Source: Sceloporus undulatus (taxonomy: Eukaryota; Chordata; Lepidosauria; Squamata; Phrynosomatidae). Taken from it: 64,000 nucleotides of DNA. Shown one piece after another: positions 1 through 10,339 of this stretch. The position numbers were made by a program, and so were the translations under genes. Under the pieces are notes generated by a model. The model saw only the letters and a list, made by a program, of their open reading frames with translations, had not been told where the DNA came from and did not search any database. The first letter of the stretch is position 1. Each line of letters starts with the position of its first letter. The stretch spans positions 65,062,964-65,126,963 of the forward strand of contig NC_056522.1 of the NCBI RefSeq assembly GCF_019175285.1, written 5' to 3'.

Positions 1-115
1 AATGAAAAAGTGGGAGGAGAAGAGAAACTGAAACATTTTAAAAGCTGGAAAAGTGAAATGGCAGAAGAATAATTGGGACTGGTCCTTGCCAAACTGAGAC
101 AGTTGGAGGATATGC
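1..115 (+). repeat. Right end of ~347-bp inverted-repeat element (CTCCAACATTT family)
   Basis: The stretch matches the right half of the element seen complete at 6431-6778 and 11102-11865, including the A/G-rich block (AGCTGGAAAAGTG) and the ending CAGTTGGAGGATAT, which is the inverse of the family's left end CTCCAACATTTC. The left half lies outside the window. It is probably a non-autonomous DNA transposon (inference from the inverted ends); I cannot name it. Confidence 0.5.
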
Positions 116-330
116 TGGTGCTTACCTTTAAATCTTACCCATCTATAAACTAAAGGAATGACTAACTTCATGTCAGTTTCTTTGTGTCATCAACTCAATA
201 TCAGAGACCATCTTCTGGGTAGCTTCATGAACAGGAGAGAGAGGTAGCAAATGAGAAAAAAGGTTTCAAAGAAATGGCACCTCCTGTGTATATTCCCCCC
301 CCCCCAATGATGCACACATGTTTTATTATA

Positions 331-2434
331 CAGTAGAGTCTCAATTCTCCTTCAGTAATCCCACATTCTGGATTATCCGATGTTGCGGCTGCCTGCCCCC
401 AGATCAGACACACCCCTAAACATGGTGGCCGCAACAGGCAAGGCGAGCAGGGCGAGTACCTCCAGACCCCAAAACAGGCACCAAGCGTGGCGGAGGTGGT
501 GGTAGTGAGCAGGGTGAGTACTTCCAGGCCCCAAAACAAGGGTCAAAGCATGGCAATGGGGAAGGTGACAGGCACAGCCAGGCTTCCAAACACGCCCCCA
601 AGCACTGCAATGAAAAGGAAGAAGGTCCTTGTATCAATGGAGCAGACACTTGAGGCAATCAAGAGACTGGACAATGGAGAGACGTTACAGAAGGTAGCAG
701 ATGACTATGGTGTTGGAAGGGTAACTGTAGGAGACTGGAGAAAGAACCGATTGGAGATAGAAAAATGGTGTTCCTCCAGAGTTACTGATGATGCTGTGAA
801 AGAGAGGAAAACCATGAAAAGGTGCAGCTATGAAAAGGTCAATGAAGCTTTGTATGTTTGGTTTCTGCAGTTCAGAGACAAAGGTGTGCCTATTTTAGGG
901 CCTATTTTACAGCAAAAGGCATTGCATTTTCAAAAGGAATTTGATGAAGAGGACCCAGGTTTTACAGTGATGTTGGTTGGCTTGACAGGTGGAAGAAATG
1001 TTATGGAATCCATCAGTTACTGCCTTCAGATTTTCAAGAAATGGAAGCATTCAAGAAAAAATGTCTAGACTTTGTTGAAACTGAAAGCCTAATGGATGAT
1101 CAGATATTTAATTGTGATGAGTCCGGCCTCAATTACAAACTGTTACCCAGTAAGAGTCTTGCAGCCTGAGCTGAAGCAGCAGCCCCAGGCTATAAGTGTA
1201 GTAAAGAAAGGCTAACAATTTTAGCATGCAGCAATGCTTCTGCAACCCTCAAAATGGACCTCACAGTGATTGGAAAGTCCAAAAATCCAAGAGCCTTTAA
1301 AAACATTTCAAAAAACGTTCTTCCCGTGAAGTACAACAGTCAAAAAAGTGTGTGGATGAGCAGAGAAATTTTCAAAGACTGTTTTTTAAGGAATTCATTC
1401 CTTCCATGGAGAAATTTTTGAAAGACAATAACCGCCCCAGAAAAGCAGTTTTGTTGCTAGACAATGCCCCGACGCACCCTGATGCAGAGGAGCTTCAAGA
1501 TGAGAACGTTAAGGCTATGTTACTGCCACCTAATGTCACCACCATATGCCAACCGATGGATCGGGGCGTTTTGGAAACGCTAAAAAGGAACTATCGCAGG
1601 AAGCTACTGTCGACACTGATAGAAGAAATTGAAGAAGAGCAAGACATGATTGAAAGATTGAAATGCATCAGTGATGTTGCTTATTGGGTTGCAACTGCAA
1701 GGGCTTGGAGTGACATTAGGGCTCCAACAATTGTCAGATCATGGAATAAGTTGCTATGCGAAAATGAAGAAGATGAAATGATGGAAAGCACAGATGAAGA
1801 CAAAGAAAGCATTCTACCCTTAGTACACCGTATCCCTGGGTGTGACGATGTGTATTTGCAAGAGGTTGACAGCTGGATGAACAAAGACGTTGTATGAAAT
1901 TACTGATGAAGAAATTGTCACTCTTGTCAATAGCGATGACAGCGAAATAGAAATTGATGAGCAAGCATCATCTGTTGAAACTCTCACAATCTCGCATGGC
2001 AATGGGGTTAGGGCTCTAGAAATCGCAATGAACTACATCGAACAACAATAAGAAGCTACGGGGGTAAAATTATGATGCTGCAAAGATGGCGAGACTTGGC
2101 AGCGAAGAATCGGCAATTGTCAGTAAAGCAGAAAAGGATCACTGATTTCTTTAAATTTTCAGATGACTGAACTGTTTATACAGTACATATTGTACATCAC
2201 AATGTTGATCAGTGATTTCTTTACATTTTCAGAGGACTGAACTGTTTATACATTACAATGTTGTTACTGTAACATTACTGCAATGTTACTTTTACTGTTA
2301 CTGCAGTAAAACTTCAATACGTTTGCAATTCATAGTGATTTCAAGGCTTTTCTTGGACCTTCCAGATTTTCTGACATTTTCGGCTATCTGACTGTCAGCC
2401 CGCCCAATTATATCGGATAATCGAGACTCTACTG
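331..2434 (+). mobile_element. Tigger/pogo-type DNA transposon, nearly full length, decayed
   Basis: The element is 2,104 bp and is flanked by TA on both sides (329-330 and 2435-2436), the target duplication expected of the Tc1/mariner-pogo group. The termini are inverted: the left begins CAGTAGAGTCTC and the right ends GAGACTCTACTG, a perfect 12-bp match. GGATTATCCGA in the left end and TCGGATAATCGA in the right extend the similarity. Inside is a disabled plus-strand transposase with a CENP-B-like DNA-binding region and a DDD catalytic region. Size, TIRs, TA target and protein agree, so the class is secure; the subfamily is not determined. Confidence 0.92.
610..1897 (+). pseudogene. Pogo/Tigger (CENP-B-like) transposase pseudogene
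   Basis: The N-terminal half, read from the ATG at 610, has the CENP-B-like helix-turn-helix pattern (EAIKRLDNGETLQKVADDYG, then VGRVTVGDWRKNR), followed by the second DNA-binding region containing KVNEALYVWF. The catalytic region carries the first Asp in NCDESGL (codon 1116-1118), the second in LLLDNAPTHP (1460-1462) and the third in QPMDRG (1559-1561). Thirty-two residues separate the last two, fitting the DD(29-36)D spacing of pogo/Tigger enzymes. The frame changes near 960-985 and again between about 1325 and 1375, and there is an in-frame TGA at 1167, so no active enzyme can be made. An ATG upstream at 487 also leads in, but the family alignment suggests that the true start is near 610. 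Confidence 0.9.
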
Positions 2435-2639
2435 TATTTGGTGATAAAAGATTAATTCTGGCTGCTATATTGAGACACTACAAGGCTAGGGAAACTGGCT
2501 CTTGCTAGTTATAGGAGGAACAGGAACATTGAAACAGAGATGTTCTGACATGGGCATATCATAACACTAGGAGTCCTACTAAAATAACACCAGGTTTGTT
2601 AAGAATAATAGCCTTTGTTACAATTTGTCCAGTTCTATA

Positions 2640-3152
2640 TAATCTCCATCTATCCCAACTTGGCAGGGAAAGTTCTAATTTTTTCCAGTTGGTCTTAAAA
2701 GGTTCCAGTTTCTCTCTCCTCCTCCCACTTTCCCCCTTTGTCCTCAGCTTACTTCAGGTGCTGCAAATGCAAAGTGCAAAATTATTTGATCTCAATTAAT
2801 TCAGTAGAAGAGAGGTGGGGTGGAATCTTGCCCTTTCCAGTTTGTTATTGTTGTGTGCCTTCAAGTTGTTTCTGATGTAAGGTGATCCTTTCATGGGGTT
2901 TCCTTGGGAAGATTTGTTCAGAGGGTTTTTCCTTTGCTTTCCTCTAAACTGAGAGTGTGACTACAGAGAGACAGGATTTTCAACCCTGATCACTAGAGTC
3001 ATAGTCCAAGATTCAAACTTCAGGCTAAAGCAAACTGATATGGAATCTGCTAGCTTGCCTTTTCTTCTTCATTAATAACTTTTGCCATTTTGTCCACACT
3101 CTGATGCTGTTTGACCAAACATGTTCCAGTTTTCATCTGTCAAATGTTGATG
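2640..3152 (-). mobile_element. ~347-bp inverted-repeat element, reverse copy split by a SINE
   Basis: Read on the minus strand, this begins at about 3152 with CAACATTTGACAGATGAAAA and follows the layout of the copy at 6431-6778 (a GCATCAGAGTGTGGAC block, then AAAAGTTATTAATGAAGAAG). It is interrupted at about 3050-2846 by a reverse tRNA-SINE and resumes at about 2845 through the A/G-rich right half to 2640. Removing the SINE leaves about 300 bp, close to the family length. Confidence 0.6.
2846..3050 (-). mobile_element. tRNA-derived ACA-tailed SINE, reverse, nested
   Basis: The plus strand starts with the reversed tail (TTGTTATTGTTGTG, TGCCTTCAAGTTGTTTCTGA) and proceeds to the reversed tRNA-like head (CTAGAGTCATAGTCCAA). 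This is the same family as 6097-6312. It lies inside the inverted-repeat element at 2640-3152, so it is younger than that host copy. TGGAATCT occurs on both sides (2822 and 3041 regions) and may be the target duplication. Confidence 0.75.
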
Positions 3153-3189
3153 GTATGGTTCCAGGATGAATCTACATCAAGCCCAATGT

Positions 3190-3621
3190 GACTTTTGTAC
3201 TGTTGTACAGCTCATGGAAAGAAGAGAACTCATTGTAACCCTTTCTGCACTATTTACACTGGTGCACAATCATGATTAACATTATGTTCCTCTCCCTCAT
3301 ATTTTAATAGAACATGAGAAAGCTTAGCCGGATGTCCAAAACACCAGATGACAGGAAGACACTGAAAACCAGCTGTTGTTTGGAATACATACATCAGAAC
3401 AGTTTGATCAGGCAGTTCAGCTGAAAGATATACTAATTTGGTCCTCAGTCCTTTTAACAGGAGCTAGTGAGATGATTGTGGAAGAAGACTGAGATGCATG
3501 GTTACTTTATGCATTCTTGTGATTTGCTGACCAGGGTCCCCTCACCTCTAAACACACCCAAGGGAAGGACTGCCTTGCTTTTTATACATGCCCTGGGGCT
3601 CTTTCATACTACCCAGTTAAA
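3190..3621. other. Intergenic stretch with no recognised feature
   Basis: I see no exon, RNA gene or repeat that I can identify here. The reading frames present are short and lack family motifs. Confidence 0.5.
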
Positions 3622-3790
3622 GAGTCACAGAATTATAGAATCATTGAATCGTAGAGTTGGAAGAGACCACAAGGGCCATCCAGTCCAAAACCCTGCCATG
3701 TAGGAAATCTCAATCAAAACATCCCTGACAGATGGCCATCCAGCCTCTGCTTAAAGACCTCCAAAGAAGGAGACTCCACCAAGCTCCTTT
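3622..3790 (-). mobile_element. CR1 LINE 3' end, 5'-truncated
   Basis: On the plus strand this is the reverse of the CR1 3' UTR: the terminal ATAGAATCATTGAATC motif, then GTTGGAAGAGACCACAAGGG, GATGGCCATCCAGCCTCTG and TTAAAGACCTCCAAAGAAGG. Only the last ~165 bp are present, which is typical of 5'-truncated CR1 insertions in sauropsids. Confidence 0.9.
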
Positions 3791-4224
3791 ATTTATTTAG
3801 ATCTCCTTTATCATCTTCTTTATGACATAAATGTAATTAATGTAGGTTTTTCAAACAATCATTTTAGTGAAAAGGTAATGCAGTAGCACTTTCCCACTAC
3901 CTACCCCTCTTTCAGTGTTGGTAAATATTCTTTCTACAGAATTCTGTGTACATTGGGACCCATCATGCATCTTAGAATAATTACTGCATTTTTCAAAACA
4001 AATAATTAAAATGCTATTATGAATTAAGGGGAAAATGCTGTGCTGCTTATTAAAATGAACGGGGCATCCTCTGGTCACACAGAGCTCTAACTGAAGCTCC
4101 AGTGTATGTGCTAGAGCCAATGGCTCAGGGAACTTCCATTAGTATATTATTTACACTCCTAAACCCAAATCCACCTAACTCTTTACAGATGCAAAAAAAT
4201 CTGATGAATCAAATAATTTATATT

Positions 4225-4605
4225 AATTGTCTAATTTAATTTATTTGAGTCAAATGGGACTCAGAGCTACTTACACCAAATAGCTAAAACAGCCTGTAAT
4301 CCAAAAATGTAAAAAGAATTAAATTACAGCCCACTGAAAACATGAATTCTGAATAGTTAAAAACACATTAAAAAAACCTATTACAGATGAAGCGGGAGCA
4401 TACCTTTTGCACTGTCCCAACCAATGTCCCAACCCTGAAGGCCTGTTCAAATGAGAAAGTCTTTGCCTGTCAGCAAAATGAAAGAAGACAGGAGACCTAC
4501 CAACCCTCCTTCAGAAGTGAGTTCCACAGTCTAGGAGCAGCCACTGAGAAGACTTTCTCTCCCAGGTCTTCAACAAATGTACCTGTGATGGTGGCGGGCC
4601 TCAGG
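4225..4605. repeat. Unclassified squamate interspersed repeat
   Basis: An A-rich left part runs into GAGAAAGTCTTTGCCTG and GTGAGTTCCACAGTCTAGGA, then the GAGCAGCCACTGAGAAG block. A longer copy is at 8650-9165. I recognise the type as a common lizard repeat but cannot name its class. Confidence 0.5.
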
Positions 4606-4670
4606 GTGCATCCACACCGTAGAAATAATGCAGTTTGGCACCACTTTTAAGTGATGGGAGCTGCCCATCT
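4606..4670. repeat. Half of the palindromic AATAATCCAGTTTG foldback element
   Basis: GTGCATCCACACCGTAGAAA, then AATGCAGTTTGGCACCAC, matches the left arm of the foldback seen whole at 60573-60792. The sequence loses similarity after about 65 bp, so this is a truncated copy. Confidence 0.6.
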
Positions 4671-5924
4671 GTCGAGCCTCTAAGTTTCAAACAGAAACTT
4701 GTACAGTACTACGAAATCTGGATAATACTGCAAACCTCTTAGGATCCCTTGAAAGTTCTTCCTAGTACTGAGCAAATAATCTAATTTGGCACATTTGCAT
4801 AAACTATGCACCTGCGTAGGCTGCCTAGAAGTGCCCTTTAAATTAGTCTTCCAGTATTTTACCCAATTGCTTTGACATGAGAAGAGAAATGATGAACTCT
4901 TATGAAAAAGAAGGGAGGGGGGAACCTTTTAGCATTGTAGAACAAATGAAGTTTTAATAGCTTGAAAGCTAAGGGACTCCAGGGCAAGCTACCCAGCAAT
5001 TGTAGGCAGGATGCTTTTTAATCTACAGAACATGCTGTGGTCACCAGAAAATATCAATATTTTTCCGGGAACTACTATATAGCTTTCCCTGAACATAGGT
5101 TCTAGCTACAGAGAGACAAGATGCAATATAAGTATGATAAATTCATTGTGTTAAGTTCCTCAGTATTTTTATTTATTCATTAACAGAGAAACTATTGCCC
5201 GTTTCAATTTTTAAAATAATCCCAAGGCAGCTTCCAACATAAGTAAAAAATAATTTACATATGTTATACAGCTAACATCTAAATAAAAAGAATGCTTATT
5301 CACTGAAGACGTTTAATAGCTGACACATGCTATCTAATTCTTCTGTATTTGTCAATGAATGCAATTTTGGGGAGAAAGGTATGACATAATTTTAACTTCT
5401 AAAAGAGTGATCTTCACCTGTATCTATTTAACAGTTCCTTCCCAATTTCATTCCCTGGTTCAGCAAGATTAATACAAATGTGGATGACCTTTTGGATTTC
5501 CACTTGTTTGCATGTCAAGTGGTTGCTGGAACACAATGTATTCTTCAGGGCCTCACACCTGGTGCCTAGGGTTGCATGTGTGAAGCGGTTCTGTGTTCCT
5601 TGGGATCAGTAAAGTCACATAACATGGGATAGTAAAACATGGAGGGCTTCTTTAGCAATTCAGTGCTCTCTGCCTAAAGGAGGAACCTGTAGCTTCATAA
5701 AGGACAGAGGCAACTTGGATCTCAAGAGCAGCATCTCTTTTTGTCTTGCTAATGAAATTTAAAAATAAAAATTCTGGAGTACCCACATGGCCAGAAGAAG
5801 GAAGGACCTGCCTGCATGAATTTCCCCCCAGTACAACCTGAAAACAGCCACATCTTGACAAAATGCAGGATTGTGACTAACACTGTCATATATTTTTTTT
5901 CTCCTGTATGATTTTTAACATCTT
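4671..5924. other. Intergenic stretch, one faint repeat
   Basis: No gene is seen. 5170-5290 (TTTTATTTATTCATTAAC, then CCCAAGGCAGCTTCCAACAT) resembles the A/T-rich head of the repeat at 8650-9165, but is too diverged to be sure. Confidence 0.4.
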
Positions 5925-6060
5925 TGCCTGATGAAGAAGCCAGTGGAGCTTTGGAAGCTTGCATCATGTATAATGTGCATTTATTTTGGCCCAGTAAATG
6001 TATCACTGTTTTGTGGATTTTGGATATTACTGTACTTTGCTATATAGCCAACATGGCTAT
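5925..6060 (+). repeat. Unclassified GAAAGCTTGC-type repeat fragment
   Basis: CCTGATGAAGAAGCCAG, GGAAGCTTGCATCATG and CCAACATGGCTATGTT form the ordered short motifs of a widespread reptile repeat. Similar fragments are at 18945-19075 and 26890-27035. Class unknown to me. Confidence 0.4.
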
Positions 6061-6096
6061 GTTTTATGGAATGAGATGGATAAGAGGAGTGCTAGC

Positions 6097-6312
6097 ATGG
6101 TTTATTGGTTTGAATGTTGGACTAGGACACTGGGAGGCCAGTGTTTGGATCCCCGCTCAGCCATGGAAACCAACTGGGTGACCTTGGGCAAGTCACGCTT
6201 TCATACTCTCAAAGGATGGCAATGGCAAACCTCTGAAAAAATGTGCCAAGAACATCCTCTGATTGGCTCGCCTTAGGGTCACCATAAGTTGGAAACACAT
6301 AGCAACAACAAC
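6097..6312 (+). mobile_element. tRNA-derived ACA-tailed SINE
   Basis: The head has tRNA-promoter-like boxes, then the family core TGACCTTGGGCAAGTCACGC and GGATGGCAATGGCAAACC. The 3' part, GGTCACCATAAGTTGGAAAC, ends in AGCAACAACAACAA. Its 3' end resembles that of the Bov-B LINEs in this window, which fits mobilisation by Bov-B machinery (known for squamate SINEs). Confidence 0.9.
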
Positions 6313-6430
6313 AAATGGGTAAGGGACACAAATGGGTGAGAGTGCACACTTCTCATACCAATCATTCTGGACTGCATAAGGCCTCAAGAACAAAGGTCCT
6401 TGTTTATTCACAAAATTCCTTGGAGTTTAT

Positions 6431-6778
6431 ACCTTCCAACATTTCATAGATGAAAGCTGTGACACATGTGGCAAGCAACATGAGTGTGTAGCCAAAATAG
6501 CAAAAGTTATCAGTGAGGAAGAACATACCAGCTAGAAGAGGATGTAGCAGTTTGGAGGGCAAGATTTTACCCCCTCATCTCCCCCCTTCCCTTGAGTTAA
6601 GTGAGAGCAAACTACTTTTGCACTTTGAACTCAGGTTGTTGCAGTTGGAGTAATGTGAAGACAAATGCAGGGGGAGTGGGAGGAGAAAGAAACTGGAATA
6701 TCTTAGAAGCAGCTGAAAAAGTGGGAGGACAGGGGCTTCATCAGGACTGTCCTTGCCAAATTGGAACATTTTGGAGAT
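6431..6778 (+). mobile_element. Reference copy of ~347-bp inverted-repeat element
   Basis: Starts ACCTTCCAACATTTC and ends GGAACATTTTGGAGAT, whose reverse complement ATCTCCAAAATGTTCC roughly mirrors the start. Internal landmarks are AGTTATCAGTGAGGAAGAAC, a TTTTGCACTTTGAACTCAGG block and AGCAGCTGAAAAAGTGGGAG. No coding capacity. At least five other copies lie in this window. Best guess is a non-autonomous DNA transposon. Confidence 0.6.
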
Positions 6779-6780
6779 GA

Positions 6781-7113
6781 TTGCACAGTTTAAAAAAGCA
6801 ATTTACTGCTGCCGAATTGAATTCTAATTTGGGATGCACCCGGATACTGTTGCACACATTTTGCTTCCAATGCTGCCGGTTGGGTGTAGCCTGAGTAACT
6901 TCTGGCTTGAATGTGAGCTCAGACAGCCTCTTTTAAAAGCCAGGAGCTTCCTTGCTTTGCAAACTGGCCAACTGAGCTCGGATTCTAGCTGGAAGTTACC
7001 TGGGCTGCACCCGGCTGGCAGCGCCAGCAGCAAAACACATGCAACAGTATCTGGATGCAGCACGAATGAGAATTCAATTTGGCGGTAGTAAGTCATTTTT
7101 TAAAGCTGTGCGA
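6781..7113. mobile_element. Foldback element with ~145-bp inverted arms
   Basis: The left arm (TTGCACAGTTTAAAAAAGCA, GAATTGAATTC, GGATACTGTTGCA, TGAGTAACTTCTGGCTTGAA, GAGCTCAG) is repeated in inverse order in the right arm (CTGAGCTCGGATTC, GGAAGTTACC, TGCAACAGTATCTGG, GAATTCAATTTGGCGG, AAAGCTGTGCGA). The spacer is about 40 bp. The mirrored frames on the two strands encode look-alike peptides, which explains why both strands seem open. It starts directly after the preceding inverted-repeat element. Confidence 0.85.
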
Positions 7114-8649
7114 TAGTCTTGTAAGTTTTTTTTAAATTTGCAAACCGTTATCCTCTGTGATTATGGTTTTTAGTATTCATGTGTATCTGGCTCCACAGAA
7201 CCCATGAAATTGTACAGGACTATCTCCAATGGAGATTCCATGTGTGACTCTTAAGTGGTACAGCCTCAGGATCTAGTTCATTACCTCACATGCCATTTAT
7301 GTGAAGCAGGCCTGTGCTCCTCCCTGCACATTCCTGGCCCACTCACTTTTCTTTCACTGCTGTTTTTCAAATGTGCACAAGTGTACACTTACCCAAGAGT
7401 GTACTGACCACTAAAGAATATGAATGTATAGCAAATAATATAAAACCATTCTTTTGCCAACCTTGTTTTCAAGTCAGATACTCTTATGGGATGGTGGCCA
7501 ACCTCAGCAGCAAAACAGCAATGTGTTCTTGGCTTGTGTAAATATGCTTTTATTCAGTTTCAAATGACACATGAATTTCAAACAGTTTAGTCCCTAGATA
7601 AGAAGTGATATATTGCCCCAGAGGATTGAGCTGAGGCAAAATGTCAGCTACTAACAAACACTTTAAAGGATTAAACATCATGCAATTATTTTGCTTCCTG
7701 CGTGTTAAGTGGCTCTGATTTGGCCTTGATAGATTGAGATGACAAGTAATGTATTTTTAAAAATCCAGTGTTGCAAGAGATGTATCAAAGAGTGGCTGCA
7801 TAATCACCACTCATTGCGACATCTGCATATTCATACTTTATACCAAAATTAACTGTGTGATAATGATTGCAGTAAGGGCACAAAACAGAATAAACTGTGA
7901 CCCAACCACCCCAATAAAGCCTATCTGACATATCTGACAGCCCAATAAGGGCTTGACAAAATTCCTGGCTTTGCTATCTTGGGACTTAAAAACGACCACA
8001 ATTACCCCAGAGGGTAGCAAATCTCAGAACCTGATCCTGAGACTCCCATTTTCATGAGTCATCTCAATGGAAGAAACAGGGTTACTAATTATCCAGGTTT
8101 GGGAGGCTAATTTCCAGGCAAGAGGATAGGGCTGTGTGTAAATCTACAGCTCAGCTAGTAGAGCAGCAGCTTGCTAGTTCCCAATATGTTTTGTTGGTGC
8201 AACTTGCAAGATTGCCTTGTGTGTATATGTGCGTGCGAGAGAGAGAATTTACTCAGCTGCTTCCTTACTTTCTAGTCATTGTAACTCCAGGATTCACTGT
8301 CTGCCCTGCTCTAACTAAAAGCAGGTAGGCTAGATTACATGTTCCTAATCCTATCTCCCTAAATAAGTAAAAAAAGAGCAAGCCCCTCATTTCACCTTGA
8401 TCTGGGAAGAACCCCTTTAAAGTTTCTGTTTTAATTTCCAAATGGGAAAATATGTTCTCCCTCACCCCTCTCTTTGTGTATGTGTGGTTTAATGAAAAAC
8501 TATGAGCAAATATGGATGGTACTTAAAACATATAGGGCTCAATGGCCATCACCAGTGTTTATCCCTGAGCCTTAGGTTTTAGCCCAGAAACCTCAGGGCC
8601 TGGGACAATCCTGAACTAGTAACCTAACTACCCTCAAAATGCCCTGTCA
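7114..8649. other. Intergenic stretch
   Basis: No gene or classified repeat. It contains a 59-base segment (8450-8508) that recurs with a single mismatch at 13572-13630. Confidence 0.5.
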
Positions 8650-9165
8650 GGCGTGGAGGACATTACTTACTTACAACTTGTCAGCCTGCCAGGGCCTCTG
8701 AGGCAATGGAAAAGAGATAAAAACATTATTAAAATATGAAATATAAACAAATAAAAGCGCTGTTTAAAAGCAAACTAAAGCAATTTCTCAGAAAAGAAAA
8801 AAAGAACAACAACATATGCAATAAAAACAGCTGGACCAGCCACCGTGGTTTTAAGGCCTGATGGCCTTGCAAAACCATACATTTCAAGGATAGAGCCAGG
8901 CTGACTTACCTTGCGAGGGGGTTCCACAGCTAAGGTGCTGCTTCAGAGAGGGTCAGCCTGTATTTCCAACAAGCTATCCTCCTTGGGAGGCTGAGACATG
9001 CAGCAGGGCAATTACTGAGGATCTCAGATTTTGGACAAACTCATATGGGAGGTGTTCTTGCAGATATCCTAGTTCCAATCATGTAGGGTTCTATGTCAAA
9101 GCTAGCACCTTGAATTCGGAAGCACTATGTTCTATTTGGTGGGTCCAATAGAAATAAGAACAAAA
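8650..9165. repeat. Unclassified squamate interspersed repeat, longer copy
   Basis: An A-rich head (ATATGAAATATAAACAAATA), then GGTTTTAAGGCCTGATGGCC, GGGGGTTCCACAGCTAAGG and AGCTAGCACCTTGAATTCGG. The block order matches the copy at 4225-4605. No open frame of note. Confidence 0.5.
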
Positions 9166-9269
9166 GCTAATACTATGGGTGAAAGATCTGCTGCTACAAA
9201 TTTAGTTTTAATCAGGCATCCTAAATACACTTGTACATACGTGTACAAAACACACAGATAGTGTATCTA

Positions 9270-9484
9270 TACAGTTTGATACCATTTTAACTGTGGTGGC
9301 GGCTTTATCCTGCAGACTCCTAGGGTTGTAACTTGCTTAGGATTCTGTGCTTGAAGGCTCTTGTGTTTTTAGTTCAAGGGAGTGAGCACAGTTGTAGAAC
9401 TTCCTAGCGCAGAATTCTAAGTGCCTCACTACAAATCCTAGGATTCCATCAGATGGAATCAAGAAAGTGAAAGTGATATCAAGT
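9270..9484. repeat. Diverged copy of the palindromic AATAATCC foldback
   Basis: AGTTTGATACCATTTTAACT and a later GTGATATCAAGTTACTTTAAC keep the spacing and mirrored arrangement of the better-preserved copies at 60573-60792 and 18218-18440, but both ends are worn. Confidence 0.45.
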
Positions 9485-9584
9485 TACTTTAACTCACCAT
9501 ATTCACAGGGGTGTCAATAGAGGATGCAGGGATACAGATCACACTGGGAGATGAACATCTGAGAGTTGGGTGAACACCGGGGGG

Positions 9585-10335
9585 GGGGGGGTGTCACTCA
9601 CCATCTGTCCCAAGACGCCCTCTCCTCATTGCTAGCCAGGGCACCTCTGCTATCTGTCCAGATGAGTGAGGGTGGGGTGATGCTGCTGCCAGGCAGCCCT
9701 TTCCAAATCCAGCAAGGTTGCTGGTCAAACTATAAGAAGTTTTGGCAGAAATGACAGCAGTGGAGGCCATAGACACCTCCCCTTCTTCCGAAGGAAAAGT
9801 GTCTGCAATCACTGCATCCATTTCCTACCCAGCCAGCAGCTCTGCCAAATGTGGAAAGGGTTGCTGGACAGCAGCAGCAACAACAACTTTCCCAGATGCC
9901 TGGCAGATTGCTGCCCACCTTGCCCTCGCTTCCCTCCCACTGCCCTGCCCTGTGCTTCCTTCTAGGTTAGGGAGCATAAGGCAGGAATGGAGGGCAAGGT
10001 AGTCTGCTGCAGCTGCTGGTGGAAGTGGGCTGCTGTTGCCCCTGCCCAGCAGCGTTTCCAGTTATGGCGGGTCTACTGGCTGGGCAGGAAAGGCATCCAA
10101 TGGGGGCAGTGGTGGCCATGGACTCCTTTCCTTCTGGGGAAGAGAGAGGTCTGTGGCTGCCATTGCTGCTGCTCTCACTGTCACCTCCATTTCTCAGAAC
10201 TGCCAGACTCAGAAGGAGCTTCTGGGTGGTAGCAGCACCCCATCCCCATCAGTGGCCACAGTGAGTGGACAGGAGAGGCAGCTTGGTCATAATGAAGAGG
10301 GCATATACCAAGCACCCCTCTCTGACTTTGGGGAT
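9585..10335. repeat. ~750-bp imperfect palindrome
   Basis: The sequence is an inverted repeat centred near 9957. Matching landmarks include GATGCTGCTGCC (9678) with GGTAGCAGCACC (about 10230), CATCCATTTCCTACCCAGCC (9816) with GGCTGGGCAGGAAAGGCATC (about 10079), and CACCTTGCCCTC (9917) with GAGGGCAAGGTAG (about 9990). The match continues almost to the centre, so there is little spacer. Mirrored short frames on both strands arise from this symmetry and are not genes. A poly-G run sits at the left edge. Confidence 0.75.
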
Positions 10336-10339
10336 TAAG

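Noticed and set aside
6824-7096. Similar-looking peptides on both strands
   Set aside because: A consequence of the foldback symmetry at 6781-7113.
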